A stretch of DNA of 64,000 nucleotides, taken from positions 434,001 to 498,000 of the forward strand of contig NZ_VIWX01000003.1 in NCBI RefSeq assembly GCF_007829955.1, in the 5' to 3' direction. The notes beneath the pieces were generated by a model. It was not told where the DNA came from and did no database searches. It saw nothing but the letters and a program-made list of their open reading frames with translations. Every line of letters begins with the position of its first letter. Positions within the stretch are counted from its first letter, which is position 1. Shown one piece after another: positions 1-7,863 of this stretch. Made by a program: the position numbers and the translations under genes. The DNA comes from Saccharopolyspora dendranthemae. GTDB taxonomy: Bacteria > Actinomycetota > Actinomycetes > Mycobacteriales > Pseudonocardiaceae.

Positions 1-46
1 CGTCGTCATTGACCTCGGGTTTTACAGCTCCGTGGTCGCTTTGCGG

Positions 47-173
47 GGCGGTGCGGGTAGCGGAACCTGAGCGGCTCTCTGGCTCCGGGATCCGCGACTT
101 GAGTATGAGTGGATACGCGGCGCTGCGGCTGTCCTCACCAGAGAGCCGCTCAGAACCCGCGGCGGTGCCGGTT
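47..173. repeat. Family-1 structured repeat, copy 1 (covarying long-stem element)
   Basis: A 16-bp perfect inverted repeat, CTGAGCGGCTCTCTGG (67-82) and its complement (138-153), encloses a 55-nt loop. The loop holds a small GTAT...ATAC hairpin (about 103-116). Conserved flanks GGCGGTGC (47-54 and 161-168) surround it, and GCGGGT (53-58) can pair with ACCCGC (155-160). Copies at 26752-26873 and 47379-47498 share flanks and much of the loop, but each has a different stem sequence that is still perfectly self-complementary. No credible protein is encoded. It may be a structured RNA, a 3'-end element or a small mobile palindrome. Confidence 0.8.
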
Positions 174-193
174 GCTTGCTCGGGGTACTGAGA

Positions 194-272
194 AAGCACC
201 TTCGGTGCTTGCCTGACGTGGGTTGGTCGCCGGGTGGCGAGCAACCGGCTTCGCCGGTTGCTCGGGGCTTTT
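194..272 (+). terminator. Two UUC-loop hairpins, the second terminator-like
   Basis: AAGCACC-TTC-GGTGCTT (194-210) is followed by a 12-bp stem CGAGCAACCGGC-TTC-GCCGGTTGCTCG (238-264) that leads into GGGGCTTTT. This looks like an intrinsic terminator for a gene to the left of the window. The same two hairpin types, joined by a CTGACGTGGGTTG-like spacer, recur in swapped order after family-1 copy 2 (26899-26966), so they belong to a larger composite repeat. Confidence 0.55.
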
Positions 273-294
273 GTACCGCTGAGTGGGCCAATCG

Positions 295-322
295 TTGGAG
301 TGTCGGACCCGCTTGCTAGCCT
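295..322 (+). promoter_or_regulatory. Putative SigA-type promoter of the rpsF operon
   Basis: TTGGAG (295-300) and TAGCCT (317-322) are spaced by 16 nt, about 80 nt before the rpsF start. This is the only reasonable -35/-10 pair seen between the upstream repeat and the ribosome-binding site. It is inferred from pattern alone. Confidence 0.4.
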
Positions 323-353
323 TGCTGGGTTCGTTGACGCGAACGACCCTCCT

Positions 354-372
354 GCCACGGAAAGTCCGTGGC
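354..372 (+). promoter_or_regulatory. Hairpin in the rpsF leader
   Basis: GCCACGGA (354-361) and TCCGTGGC (365-372) form an 8-bp stem with a 3-nt loop, 11 nt before the AGGAGG ribosome-binding site. In several bacteria the S6:S18 complex represses its own operon through a leader hairpin, and this one could play that part. I cannot confirm the bound motif, so autoregulation is inference. Confidence 0.35.
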
Positions 373-401
373 CGTGAGTCCACAGGAGGTGAATGGTCTT
401 C

Positions 402-743
402 ATGCGTCACTATGAGCTCATGGTCATCCTGGACCCGAGCCAGGACGAGCGCACCGTCGCTCCGTCCTTGGAGAACTTCCTCAACGTCGTCCGCAACGAC
501 GGTGGCACCGTCGAGAAGGTCGATGTCTGGGGCCGTCGTCGGCTGTCCTTCGAGATCAACAAGAACTCCGAGGGCATCTACGTCGTCCTGGACCTCAACG
601 CTGAGCCGGCCACCGTCAAGGAGATGGACCGTCAGCTGAACCTCAACGAGTCGATCCTGCGGACCAAGGTCCAGCGGAAGATCGTTGAGCCCCGCAAGGT
701 CGCGCGCGCCGCCAAGGCCCGTGCCGCCAAGGCGTCTGCCTGA
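402..743 (+). CDS. rpsF: 30S ribosomal protein S6
   Basis: S6 is a small-subunit protein that pairs with S18 on the platform of the 30S subunit. The 113-residue product starts [12 protein letters not shown], the usual S6 opening, and ends in a basic Ala/Lys-rich tail. I chose ATG 402 over the in-frame ATG 393: family members begin at MRxYE, and the AGGAGG at 384-389 is only 3 nt from 393. It opens the rpsF-ssb-rpsR-rplI cluster, the standard bacterial arrangement that makes both S6 and its partner S18. Confidence 0.97.
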   Translation: MRHYELMVILDPSQDERTVAPSLENFLNVVRNDGGTVEKVDVWGRRRLSFEINKNSEGIYVVLDLNAEPATVKEMDRQLNLNESILRTKVQRKIVEPRKVARAAKARAAKASA

Positions 744-787
744 TCCAGGTCCGTACCCGCTAACGACCAGACTGGAGTCCCCAGGTC

Positions 788-1279
788 ATGGCTGGTGAAA
801 CGGTAATCACGGTGGTCGGCAACCTGACCGCCGATCCGGAGCTGCGCTTCACCCCGTCCGGTGCTGCGGTCGCGAACTTCACGATCGCGTCCACGCCGCG
901 GACCTTCGACCGCCAGAGCGGCGAGTGGAAGGACGGCGAAGCGCTGTTCTTGCGCTGCAACATCTGGCGGCAGGCTGCGGAGAACGTGGCCGAGACGCTG
1001 ACCCGGGGCATGCGGGTGATCGCACAGGGTCGGTTGCGCCAGCGGTCCTTCGAGACCAAGGAAGGCGAGAAGCGCACGGTCGTCGAGCTCGAGGTCGATG
1101 ACATCGGCCCGGCGCTGCGCTACGCCACCGCCAAGGTCAACAAGGTCAGCCGCGGTGGCGGTGGCGGCGGTTTCGGCGGCGGCAGCAGCGCCCCGTCCGG
1201 TCCGCCTGCCGACGACCCGTGGGGTTCGGCCCCGCCGGCGGGATCCGGTGGCGGCTTCAGCGACGAACCGCCGTTCTGA
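788..1279 (+). CDS. ssb: Single-stranded DNA-binding protein
   Basis: SSB coats single-stranded DNA during replication, recombination and repair. The 163-residue product has an N-terminal OB fold (about residues 1-110, opening [13 protein letters not shown]), a glycine-rich disordered linker ([11 protein letters not shown], about 121-135) and the acidic tip DEPPF that recruits partner proteins. Its place between rpsF and rpsR is typical of actinobacteria and marks it as the housekeeping SSB rather than a competence or phage paralogue. Confidence 0.97.
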   Translation: MAGETVITVVGNLTADPELRFTPSGAAVANFTIASTPRTFDRQSGEWKDGEALFLRCNIWRQAAENVAETLTRGMRVIAQGRLRQRSFETKEGEKRTVVELEVDDIGPALRYATAKVNKVSRGGGGGGFGGGSSAPSGPPADDPWGSAPPAGSGGGFSDEPPF

Positions 1280-1330
1280 CGCTTCGTCGCAGCTAACGCT
1301 TAGGAAGTTTTTCGTTCAGGAGGAAGACCC

Positions 1331-1567
1331 ATGGCCAAGGCGCCTGTGCGCAAGCCGAAGAAGAAGGTCTGCGTGTTCTGCAAGGACAAGGCCACGCTGA
1401 TTGACTACAAGGACACGACGCTGCTGCGGAAGTACATCTCCGACCGCGGCAAGATCCGTGCCCGCCGGGTTACCGGCAACTGCAGCCAGCACCAGCGCGA
1501 CGTCGCCATCGCGGTGAAGAACGCGCGTGAGATGGCTCTGCTGCCCTACACCTCGACTGCTCGCTGA
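1331..1567 (+). CDS. rpsR: 30S ribosomal protein S18, zinc-binding type
   Basis: S18 binds S6 on the 30S platform. The product is 78 residues. Cys14 and Cys17 (CVFC) with Cys51 and His54 (CSQH) form a zinc-ribbon-like set, so this is the Cys-containing (C+) form; many actinobacteria also carry a zinc-free paralogue expressed under zinc limitation, not seen in this window. A strong AGGAGG lies just before ATG 1331. Only 21 nt separate it from rplI, consistent with co-transcription. Confidence 0.96.
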   Translation: MAKAPVRKPKKKVCVFCKDKATLIDYKDTTLLRKYISDRGKIRARRVTGNCSQHQRDVAIAVKNAREMALLPYTSTAR

Positions 1568-1588
1568 TCAAGAGAAAGGAATCACGTC

Positions 1589-2041
1589 GTGAAGATCATC
1601 CTCACTGCTGACGTGTCCGGTCTCGGCGAGTCCGGCGACATCGTCGAGGTCAAGGACGGTTACGCGCGGAACTACCTGCTGCCCCGCAACGTGGCCATCG
1701 TGGCCACCAAGGGTGCGCAGAAGCAGGTGGAGACCATCCGCCGCGTCCAGGAGAACCGCCGCGTGCGGAACCTGGAGCACGCCCACGAGCTCAAGCAGCA
1801 GCTGCAGAACCTGGACGCGGTCACGCTGACCGCCAAGGTCTCCCCGCAGGGCAAGCTGTTCGGCTCGATCACCAGCGGCGACGTCGTCGCGGCTGTTCGC
1901 AAGGCCGGTGGCCCGAACATCGACAAGCGTTCGGTCTCGCTGCGCGGCCACATCAAGTCGCTGGGCAAGCACATCGTCGATGTGCAGCTGCACCCTGACG
2001 TGACGGCCAACGTCAACGTCCAGGTCACCGGCGACAAGTGA
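1589..2041 (+). CDS. rplI: 50S ribosomal protein L9
   Basis: L9 binds 23S rRNA near the L1 stalk and helps keep the reading frame. The 150-residue product starts at GTG 1589 after an AGAAAGGA-type site. The N-terminal rRNA-binding domain (MKIILTADVSGLGESGDIVEVK, given here in part as KIILTADVSGLGESG) is followed by the long central helix (about 45-75) and the C-terminal domain. It is the last gene of the ribosomal/ssb operon; a 12-bp hairpin follows. Confidence 0.97.
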   Translation: MKIILTADVSGLGESGDIVEVKDGYARNYLLPRNVAIVATKGAQKQVETIRRVQENRRVRNLEHAHELKQQLQNLDAVTLTAKVSPQGKLFGSITSGDVVAAVRKAGGPNIDKRSVSLRGHIKSLGKHIVDVQLHPDVTANVNVQVTGDK

Positions 2042-2065
2042 CCCGGTAGTACCGGACTTCTCACA

Positions 2066-2113
2066 ACGGCATCGCCCGCTCCGGCATTCGTGTGACGGGG
2101 TGGGCGATGCCGT
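2066..2113 (+). terminator. Hairpin after rplI
   Basis: ACGGCATCGCCC (2066-2077) pairs with GGGCGATGCCGT (2102-2113) across a 24-nt loop, starting 24 nt after the rplI stop. There is no clear U-run, as is common for actinobacterial terminators. It would separate the ribosomal operon from dnaB. Confidence 0.6.
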
Positions 2114-2205
2114 GTCCCGGCCGCGCACTGGCGGTCACGATGATCTCTCGCTGATCACGCACCGCTGTTGATTGCGACACGCCGATGGTGGCGACACGCC
2201 GGGAG

Positions 2206-2370
2206 TTTTCCACGGATTTCTTCCACAGCTTATCCGCAGGCTCTGAACTGGGGTTTCTAGTCGATCAAGGCTACTTGTCCCCAAGTTGTCCCCAGTGGCC
2301 CGAAACGCTGTCCGGAGTTATCCCCACCTCGGATCAAGCTATCCACAGGTTGTCCCGAGGTTTATCCACA
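2206..2370 (+). promoter_or_regulatory. Cluster of DnaA-box-like 9-mers upstream of dnaB
   Basis: Nine 9-mers match TTRTCCACA at 7-9 positions, all on the + strand within 165 bp: TTTTCCACG (2206), TCTTCCACA (2219), TTATCCGCA (2230), TTGTCCCCA (2275 and 2286), TTATCCCCA (2318), CTATCCACA (2339), TTGTCCCGA (2350) and the perfect TTATCCACA (2362). The non-coding gap between rplI and dnaB (2042-2535) holds this array and no credible gene. Likely roles are DnaA control of dnaB transcription, DnaA titration, or an accessory helicase-loading site. The main oriC is less likely because dnaA and dnaN are not nearby. Confidence 0.75.
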
Positions 2371-2535
2371 ACTTGAGTTGCCTGCTCTATGCGGGCGATC
2401 TAACTTCGCGCGCGGACGCCCATGCCTACGGTGAGTCTCAGTACGCACGTGGCGTGGACGCGGGAGGACTAGAAGGTTCGGCCACGTGGGTTGCACGGGC
2501 GAGAAGGCTGCTGGCGGAGGAGGTGACGGGGTCCG

Positions 2536-3933
2536 GTGACGGTTCCCGACGATCGGGAGGACGACCCGTACTTCACCGACAGCGGTGGAGCCCCTGGCGC
2601 TGCGAGCACGTTCGAGCGCCAGCCCCCGCAGGATCTGGCGGCCGAGCAGTCCGTGCTCGGCGGCATGATGCTGAGCAAGGACGCGATCGCCGACGTGGTC
2701 GAGGCGCTGAGTCCGAGCGACTTCTACCGGCCCGCGCACCAGGCGATCTACGACTGCGTCCTGGACCTCTACGGCCGTGGTGAACCGGCCGACGCGATCA
2801 CGGTCTCCGCCGAGCTGGAGCGCCGCCAGGAACTGGTCAAGGTCGGCGGTGCTCCCTACCTGCACACGCTGATCTCCACGGTTCCCACGGCCGCGAACGC
2901 CGGCTACTACGCGGAGATCGTCTCGGAGAAGGCGATCCTGCGCCGCCTGGTGGAGGCGGGCACCCGCATCGTGCAGCTGGGCTACCACGGCTCGGAGGGC
3001 GCGGCGATCGAAGAGGTCGTGGACCGCGCACAGGCGTCGATCTACGACGTCACCGAGCGCAAGGCCAGCGAGGACTACCACGCCCTGGAGGAGCTCCTCC
3101 AGCCCACGATGGACGAGATCGACGCGATCGCGTCCCGGGGCGGCGAGTCCCAGGGCATCCCCACCGGCTTCGCGGACCTCGACGCCTTGACCAACGGCCT
3201 CCACGCAGGCCAGATGATCATCGTCGCGGCGAGGCCAGGTGTGGGCAAGAGCACACTAGGACTGGATTTTGCCAGGTCAGCGTCCGTGAAGCACGGCATG
3301 GCGAGCGTCATCTTCTCGCTGGAGATGGGGCGCACGGAGATCGTGATGCGCATGCTCTCCGCCGAGGCGCGCATCCGCTTGGGCGACATGCGCGGTGGCC
3401 GCATGACCGACGACGACTGGACCCGGCTGGCCCGCCGGATGAGCGAGATCAGCGAAGCGCCGATCTACGTCGACGACTCGCCGAACCTGACGATGATGGA
3501 GATCCGCGCGAAGGCCCGGCGTCTCAAGCAGCGTCACGACATCCAGCTCATCGTCGTGGACTACATGCAGCTGATGACCTCGGGCAAGCGCGTCGAGTCC
3601 CGTCAGCAGGAGGTCTCGGAGTTCTCCCGAAACCTCAAGCTGCTGGCCAAGGAGCTCGAAGTGCCGCTGGTCGCGATCTCCCAGCTCAACCGAGGTCCGG
3701 AACAGCGAACGGACAAGAAGCCGCAGCTCTCCGACCTGCGCGAATCCGGTTCGCTGGAGCAGGACGCGGACATGGTGATCCTGATCCACCGCCCCGACGC
3801 CTTCGAACGCGATGACCCGCGCATGGGCGAGGCGGACCTGATGGTCGCCAAGCACCGTGCCGGCCCCACGGCCACGATCACGGTCGCCCACCAGCTCCAC
3901 TACAGCCGTTTCGTCGACATGGCCCAGGAGTAG
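2536..3933 (+). CDS. dnaB: Replicative DNA helicase DnaB
   Basis: DnaB is the hexameric helicase that unwinds DNA at the replication fork. The 465-residue product has the N-terminal collar domain (about 30-130, DLAAEQSVLGGMM), a RecA-type core with Walker A ARPGVGKST (about 231-239), Walker B LIVVDYMQLM (about 338-347) and DLRESGSLEQDADM further on. It starts at GTG 2536 after GGAGGAGGTGA. The length is that of an uninterrupted DnaB; the inteins common in actinobacterial dnaB are absent. The array of DnaA boxes 165-330 nt upstream suggests DnaA-linked control. Confidence 0.96.
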   Translation: MTVPDDREDDPYFTDSGGAPGAASTFERQPPQDLAAEQSVLGGMMLSKDAIADVVEALSPSDFYRPAHQAIYDCVLDLYGRGEPADAITVSAELERRQELVKVGGAPYLHTLISTVPTAANAGYYAEIVSEKAILRRLVEAGTRIVQLGYHGSEGAAIEEVVDRAQASIYDVTERKASEDYHALEELLQPTMDEIDAIASRGGESQGIPTGFADLDALTNGLHAGQMIIVAARPGVGKSTLGLDFARSASVKHGMASVIFSLEMGRTEIVMRMLSAEARIRLGDMRGGRMTDDDWTRLARRMSEISEAPIYVDDSPNLTMMEIRAKARRLKQRHDIQLIVVDYMQLMTSGKRVESRQQEVSEFSRNLKLLAKELEVPLVAISQLNRGPEQRTDKKPQLSDLRESGSLEQDADMVILIHRPDAFERDDPRMGEADLMVAKHRAGPTATITVAHQLHYSRFVDMAQE

Positions 3934-3973
3934 TCACCGGCCAGTGGGTTCTCGAAGTGGGGCAGCGTGAGCA

Positions 3974-4702
3974 CTACCTGACCGTCAAACCCCCGTCGAC
4001 CTGCAGCACTGTGCCGGTCACCCAGCGGGCGTCGTCTGAGGCGAGGTAGACGGCGGCTTCGGCCACGTCCTCGGGTTCGCCGATCCGCTGGGCCGGATAC
4101 GCGTCGTGGACGTAGTGCTCGTATTCCGCTCGCTGGTCCGCAGTCATCTGCGCGAGATGCGCGCGTTCGAACGTCGGCGTGTGGATTGAGCCGGGTGCGA
4201 TGGCGTTGACTCGGACGTGCGGAGCGAGCTCGTTGGCCAGCGCCTTGGTGAGCGAGTTGAGCGAGCCGCGGGTGGCCGAATAGACCGAGGACGGGCGGCC
4301 GGCGACCATTTTGTCCGCCCAGTAGCTGGAGATGTTCACGATCGCGGTCAGCCGCTCGTGCAACAGCTGAGTCAGCAGCACCGGCACGCGCAGGTTGAGG
4401 TGCACCATCGCGTCGAACTGGGACTTGGTGAGTTCGGCCAGCGGCGGCATCTGCGCGAGGCCGACGTTGTTCACGAGCACGTCGACGTCCAGGGATTCGA
4501 CAGCGGTGACGAGTGCGTCCTCGTCGTTGAGGTCGACGGCGACGGTGCGCGTGTTCGTCAACGTCAAGGCGTCGAGCTTCTGCCTGTCGCGGGCGAGGAC
4601 CACGAGGTTCGCCCCCTCTCGCGCGAACGCAGTGGCGATGGCAAGGCCAATTCCCTCACTGCCGCCGGTGATCAACGCGGTCTTTCCGGTCAGACGATCC
4701 AT
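3974..4702 (-). CDS. SDR-family oxidoreductase with an altered active site
   Basis: A 242-residue classical short-chain dehydrogenase/reductase: nucleotide-binding GGSEGIG near the N-terminus, NNVG in the middle, a Ser-Tyr region, and C-terminal APGSIHTP. The catalytic YxxxK motif reads YSATR, so the conserved lysine is an arginine; either activity is reduced or Arg substitutes. It lies divergent to a TetR gene whose start is covered by a 14-bp inverted repeat, so that regulator may control it. The substrate cannot be told from sequence. Confidence 0.85.
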   Translation of the reverse strand: MDRLTGKTALITGGSEGIGLAIATAFAREGANLVVLARDRQKLDALTLTNTRTVAVDLNDEDALVTAVESLDVDVLVNNVGLAQMPPLAELTKSQFDAMVHLNLRVPVLLTQLLHERLTAIVNISSYWADKMVAGRPSSVYSATRGSLNSLTKALANELAPHVRVNAIAPGSIHTPTFERAHLAQMTADQRAEYEHYVHDAYPAQRIGEPEDVAEAAVYLASDDARWVTGTVLQVDGGLTVR

Positions 4703-4884
4703 CGGGTCTCCAAGTCGGCCAGCTGGCGGGCACGGGCGGCGACGACCTGTCGAACCTGCACAGGGTGTTCCCTGGATTTCCGGCTGATCGGCACCACTTC
4801 GTCCCTGGGCGTCGAGGCCGCTCGCGCTAGCGCCGCGCCGGGGCCGCCGGACGCACCGGTGAGCAGCCGCACCCGTCTTCTCAT
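4690..4884 (-). pseudogene. Possible remnant of a Rossmann-fold protein
   Basis: A 64-residue frame beginning MRRRVRLLTGASGGPGAAL resembles the N-terminal nucleotide-binding turn of an extended or NmrA-type SDR, then quickly loses similarity. Its end overlaps the start of the downstream SDR gene by 13 nt in another frame. It could be the decayed stub of a second dehydrogenase or a chance frame. Low confidence. Confidence 0.3.
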
Positions 4885-4892
4885 GCGGTCGA

Positions 4893-4923
4893 CGCTAGAC
4901 GGAGAACCATTCTCCGTCTAGCG
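4893..4923. promoter_or_regulatory. Palindromic operator before the TetR gene
   Basis: CGCTAGACGGAGAA (4893-4906) and its exact complement (4910-4923) are separated by 3 nt and end 8 nt before the TetR start. A 14-bp dyad in the divergent gap between a TetR gene and an SDR is the usual form of a TetR operator. Confidence 0.7.
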
Positions 4924-4931
4924 TGAAGTGC

Positions 4932-5531
4932 ATGGCAGGACTGCGGGCGGACGCCCGGCGAAGTGAGGTGGCACTGGTCGCGGCGGCGCGGGAGGCCATC
5001 GCGGAAGTCGGACTTGAGGTGTCGACCAACGAGATCGTCAAACGGGCCAGTGTCGGTCCGGGCACGTTCTACCGGCGCTTCCCGTCCCGGCAGGCGTTGC
5101 TCGAGACGATCCTGCTGGAGGTCATCGGCGAACTGGAGGACGAGGCGCGGGCTGCGCTCGAGGATCCCGATCCGGGTCGGGGTTTCGCCGCGCTGTTGCG
5201 GGCGTTCACGCTGTCCCAGGTGGAGAACAAGGGGCTGTCGGACGCGCTGACCGCGCAGGGCGGGAGTCTCGAGGCCGACCAGGCGCGCGAACGATTGCGC
5301 GATCTCGTTCGCCGGGCGACTGAACGAGCACAACAGGCCGGTGCCGTGCGCCCGGACCTGTCATGGACCGATGTGCCGTTCCTCGCCACCGCCGCAGCCG
5401 GGATGACGCAGAACTGTCTGGACCTCCACGCCGGCACCGGCCAGCGAGACCGGGTGCTCGCCATCCTTCTCGCCGGAACCGCGAAGTCCGGGCCCGAACT
5501 CCCCGGGAAACCCGCCACCTTCACAGAGTGA
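4932..5531 (+). CDS. TetR-family transcriptional regulator
   Basis: A 199-residue repressor-type protein: N-terminal TetR helix-turn-helix (TNEIVKRASVGPGTFYRRFPS, about residues 34-54, given here in part as RASVGPGTFYRRFPS) and an all-helical ligand domain. I chose ATG 4932 over GTG 4923 because the GTG lies in the last bases of the operator. It probably represses itself and the divergent SDR gene. The ligand is unknown. Confidence 0.88.
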   Translation: MAGLRADARRSEVALVAAAREAIAEVGLEVSTNEIVKRASVGPGTFYRRFPSRQALLETILLEVIGELEDEARAALEDPDPGRGFAALLRAFTLSQVENKGLSDALTAQGGSLEADQARERLRDLVRRATERAQQAGAVRPDLSWTDVPFLATAAAGMTQNCLDLHAGTGQRDRVLAILLAGTAKSGPELPGKPATFTE

Positions 5532-5623
5532 CGGAAGAGGTTCCCGTCCGGCCCGATTCAGCGCCGTGTCTGGGGATGTGCAGAATCGCGCGCTCCTCCC
5601 CGGACGAGGCTGTCGCGTGGCCC

Positions 5624-5752
5624 GGGACGAGATGGGAACTGGGCACTTTCTACGAACGTCTCGGGTGGAAGGAGATCGGCCGGTGGCCGGGCGCGCTCCG
5701 ACTCTCCCCCGATGACACGCGCGACGAGATCCTGATGTTCCTCGAACTCTGA
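5624..5752 (+). pseudogene. Truncated GNAT acetyltransferase (C-terminal fragment)
   Basis: About 42 residues containing FYERLGWKEIGRWPGALRL and ending MFLEL match the C-terminal end of GNAT-family N-acetyltransferases (motif B and last strands). The acetyl-CoA-binding motif A expected upstream is absent; the preceding DNA is the end of the TetR gene and unrelated sequence. It looks like a decayed gene left after deletion. A second GNAT stub lies at 11474-11728. Confidence 0.65.
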
Positions 5753-5778
5753 TCTCGGGCACGCGCGGGAATCGGGGA

Positions 5779-6423
5779 TCAGCGCGTCGTGTCGGCGATG
5801 AGGACGGCTGCCAGTGCTCCGTAAACCGTAGCCGCGAAGCGCTCGAGGAGCTTTCGGACGTTGTCTCGTTCGAGCACTCGGGTGCGGAACGTGCCTGCGG
5901 CGAAGCCGATTGCGAGATCCACGGCGAGGCCGAGGATTTGCAGCAGCAAGCCGAGCATCAGCAATTGGAGGACCGGATTTCCAGTCGCCTCGCCGAGGAA
6001 CTGCGGGAGGAACGCCGTGAAGAAGAGCATGATCTTCGGGTTGGAGATGTTCACGATGAAGCCCCGGCGGAACACCCCGGTGTGTTGCGCGGTGGTCACC
6101 TCCAAGGGCTCACCGCTGCTCCGCCAGGTCGTCCAGGCGAGATAGGCGAGATAGGCGGCGCCGATCAGCTGGATCGTGTCGATGACTCCGGGTGCTGTGG
6201 CGAGGAACGCGCCGAGACCGAGCGCGGTGAGCACCACGTAGACGCTGACTCCGGCGGTGATGCCCACAGCTGCGCGCGCCGCTCCGGTCCGACCGTCGCG
6301 GAGCCCGGTGGCGACCATGAACGCCATGTCGGGTCCGGGTGCGAGCAGCAGGACGAGGACGGCAGCGACGAACGGGGGCAGGACGCTCACGTCGATCCAG
6401 GCATCACTGGCATTCACGGTCAC
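5779..6423 (-). CDS. LysE/RhtB-family amino-acid exporter
   Basis: A 214-residue inner-membrane protein with about six hydrophobic segments and the family signature APGPDMAF near residues 28-35, plus NPKIMLFF in the middle. LysE/RhtB proteins export basic or neutral amino acids. It is convergent with the GNAT stub and points the same way as the SRPBCC gene upstream. The substrate is unknown. Confidence 0.88.
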   Translation of the reverse strand: MTVNASDAWIDVSVLPPFVAAVLVLLLAPGPDMAFMVATGLRDGRTGAARAAVGITAGVSVYVVLTALGLGAFLATAPGVIDTIQLIGAAYLAYLAWTTWRSSGEPLEVTTAQHTGVFRRGFIVNISNPKIMLFFTAFLPQFLGEATGNPVLQLLMLGLLLQILGLAVDLAIGFAAGTFRTRVLERDNVRKLLERFAATVYGALAAVLIADTTR

Positions 6424-6454
6424 GCAGGCTACTCGGCGGGGAACCAGCGGGCGG

Positions 6455-6907
6455 TCAGGTTTCGGCGTGGTTGGCGAGGTTGTCCAGTGAGGACCTGAGG
6501 TTCTCCGGCGTGGTGGCGCGGGCGCGGACCAGGCGCTTCTCGTCCTTCAGCTGGGACCAGTCGTAGGTGTGGGTGACCAGGGTGCGCCCCTCGCCGATCG
6601 GTTCCAGCTCCCAGCGCCAGAGGTGACCGGCGGGGGGTTGACCGGCGTCCGAGGGGAGCCAGGCGATCAGGCGTCCTTCTTCGAACTCCACGACGCGGTT
6701 CTCCCGGATGCCTCCGTTGGTGAGCGTCATGGTGAACACCTCGCCGGTGGCGCGGACGCGCTGACCTGCCGGGGCCTGGGAGAGGTTGTTGTTGCCGTCC
6801 CAGTGCGGCTGGTGCGACGGATCGGCGATCAGGTCGAAGATCCGCTCGGCGTCGGCGGCGATCTCGCGTTGACTGCTCACGGTGTAGTCGTTCACGGCAT
6901 GATTCAA
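6455..6907 (-). CDS. SRPBCC-family protein
   Basis: A 150-residue START/polyketide-cyclase-like fold, opening with SSQREIAADAERIFDLIADP, the first strand and helix of the family, and a Trp/Leu-rich hydrophobic pocket (WRWELEPIGEG). Such proteins bind small hydrophobic ligands; many are annotated as cyclases/dehydrases without proof. It lies 31 nt from the LysE gene, so the two may be co-transcribed. No substrate can be assigned. Confidence 0.8.
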   Translation of the reverse strand: MNHAVNDYTVSSQREIAADAERIFDLIADPSHQPHWDGNNNLSQAPAGQRVRATGEVFTMTLTNGGIRENRVVEFEEGRLIAWLPSDAGQPPAGHLWRWELEPIGEGRTLVTHTYDWSQLKDEKRLVRARATTPENLRSSLDNLANHAET

Positions 6908-6934
6908 GCAGCCGATCTGCGCGGCCGGAAGCCG

Positions 6935-7495
6935 TCAGCTGTGGGCGTAGAGGTCGCGGATGAGGCAGACCTCGGACATGTGGTGGATCAGTTCGCGGTG
7001 GATGTGCAGGACGAGCTCGGCCAAGGGGGCGTCGGGGTAGGGCTCCTTGTCGCCGACCGGTTCGCGGAGCTGGGCTTCGCTGAGGCCGCTGACTCCCGTG
7101 AGCCAGACGTCGAGCTGGGATTCGAGCTGGTGGAGCGCGGTGGCGGCATCGCCCGCGTACTCCCAGGAGTCGTAGTCGGTTTCCGGGGCGCCGAAGTGCG
7201 CGGCGTTGCGCATGGCGAGCACGCCGACGATGACGTGCCCGAGCCGCCAGGCGATGGTGGTGAACGGTGCCGGGTCCGGTGCGGGGAAGCCGTAGTCGAT
7301 CGTGAGGTCGCCGGCCCCTGCCTGGATCTGCGCGTTCGAGGTGCCGCGCGGCCGGACGCTCCAGCTGTTCGGGACCGGCGACCAGAAGTACTCCTCATCG
7401 GTGAGTCCTTCGATGCGCGGCCGGATCAGGTTGGTCCAGTGCCACTCCCACTGCTCGCGCAGAGCCTGGGGCCAGTTGAATTCCTTCGCGTCCAT
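6935..7495 (-). CDS. DinB-superfamily protein
   Basis: A 186-residue helical-bundle protein. The His-rich positions WRLGHVIVG and HIHRELIHH are the metal-binding helices of the DinB/YfiT superfamily, which includes mycothiol-dependent enzymes in actinobacteria. I chose ATG 7495 (MDAKEFNWPQ) because upstream in-frame residues have no family similarity. It reads in the same direction as the SRPBCC and LysE genes. A thiol-transferase or detoxification role is a family-level inference. Confidence 0.8.
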   Translation of the reverse strand: MDAKEFNWPQALREQWEWHWTNLIRPRIEGLTDEEYFWSPVPNSWSVRPRGTSNAQIQAGAGDLTIDYGFPAPDPAPFTTIAWRLGHVIVGVLAMRNAAHFGAPETDYDSWEYAGDAATALHQLESQLDVWLTGVSGLSEAQLREPVGDKEPYPDAPLAELVLHIHRELIHHMSEVCLIRDLYAHS

Positions 7496-7863
7496 GTTCG
7501 CCAGCCTGGCACCTGCGGCGGACAACGGCAGCCGTTCGGGCGGTGACCGACCGCGATCGTCGAAGTTGCCGGTGCCGAGCACGCGGATTTCAATGGAAAT
7601 CATCCAGTCGATTTCCGCGGGAATCGGCGGACGAAGTGACTGGTCCTCAGTAGACGTGATTACTACTCGTGCGTGAAGCACGTTGGGGCGTCCCCGGTTT
7701 GGGTGACACGGGGTTCACCGCGGGTAGTGCAGTAGCGTGTGTCGCACCGGTGTGGCGGGTACGTCGATCGGGTCCAGAACTCGCGGGAAACCGTTGGCGC
7801 GCAGAAGGTTTCTCGTGCTCAATCCCAGCTGAACCGACATCCCAACAGGAGAGTTGAGGAACG
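7496..7863. other. Non-coding divergent gap
   Basis: A gap of 368 nt between the divergent DinB gene and the SSI-type inhibitor gene. It contains a weak hairpin CGTGC-GTGAA-GCACG (7668-7682) and, just before the inhibitor, AGGAGAGTTGAGGA as a ribosome-binding region. I see no credible gene or clear -35/-10 pair. Confidence 0.5.

Noticed and set aside
2206-2370. The DnaA-box array as the chromosomal oriC
   Set aside because: dnaA, dnaN and an A/T-rich unwinding stretch are not seen nearby; in actinobacteria oriC lies between dnaA and dnaN.
2536-3933. Intein in dnaB
   Set aside because: The helicase motifs are uninterrupted and the length is that of an intein-free protein.
4893-4923. The dyad before the TetR gene as a terminator
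   Set aside because: It lies in a divergent gap next to a TetR start, so an operator is more likely.
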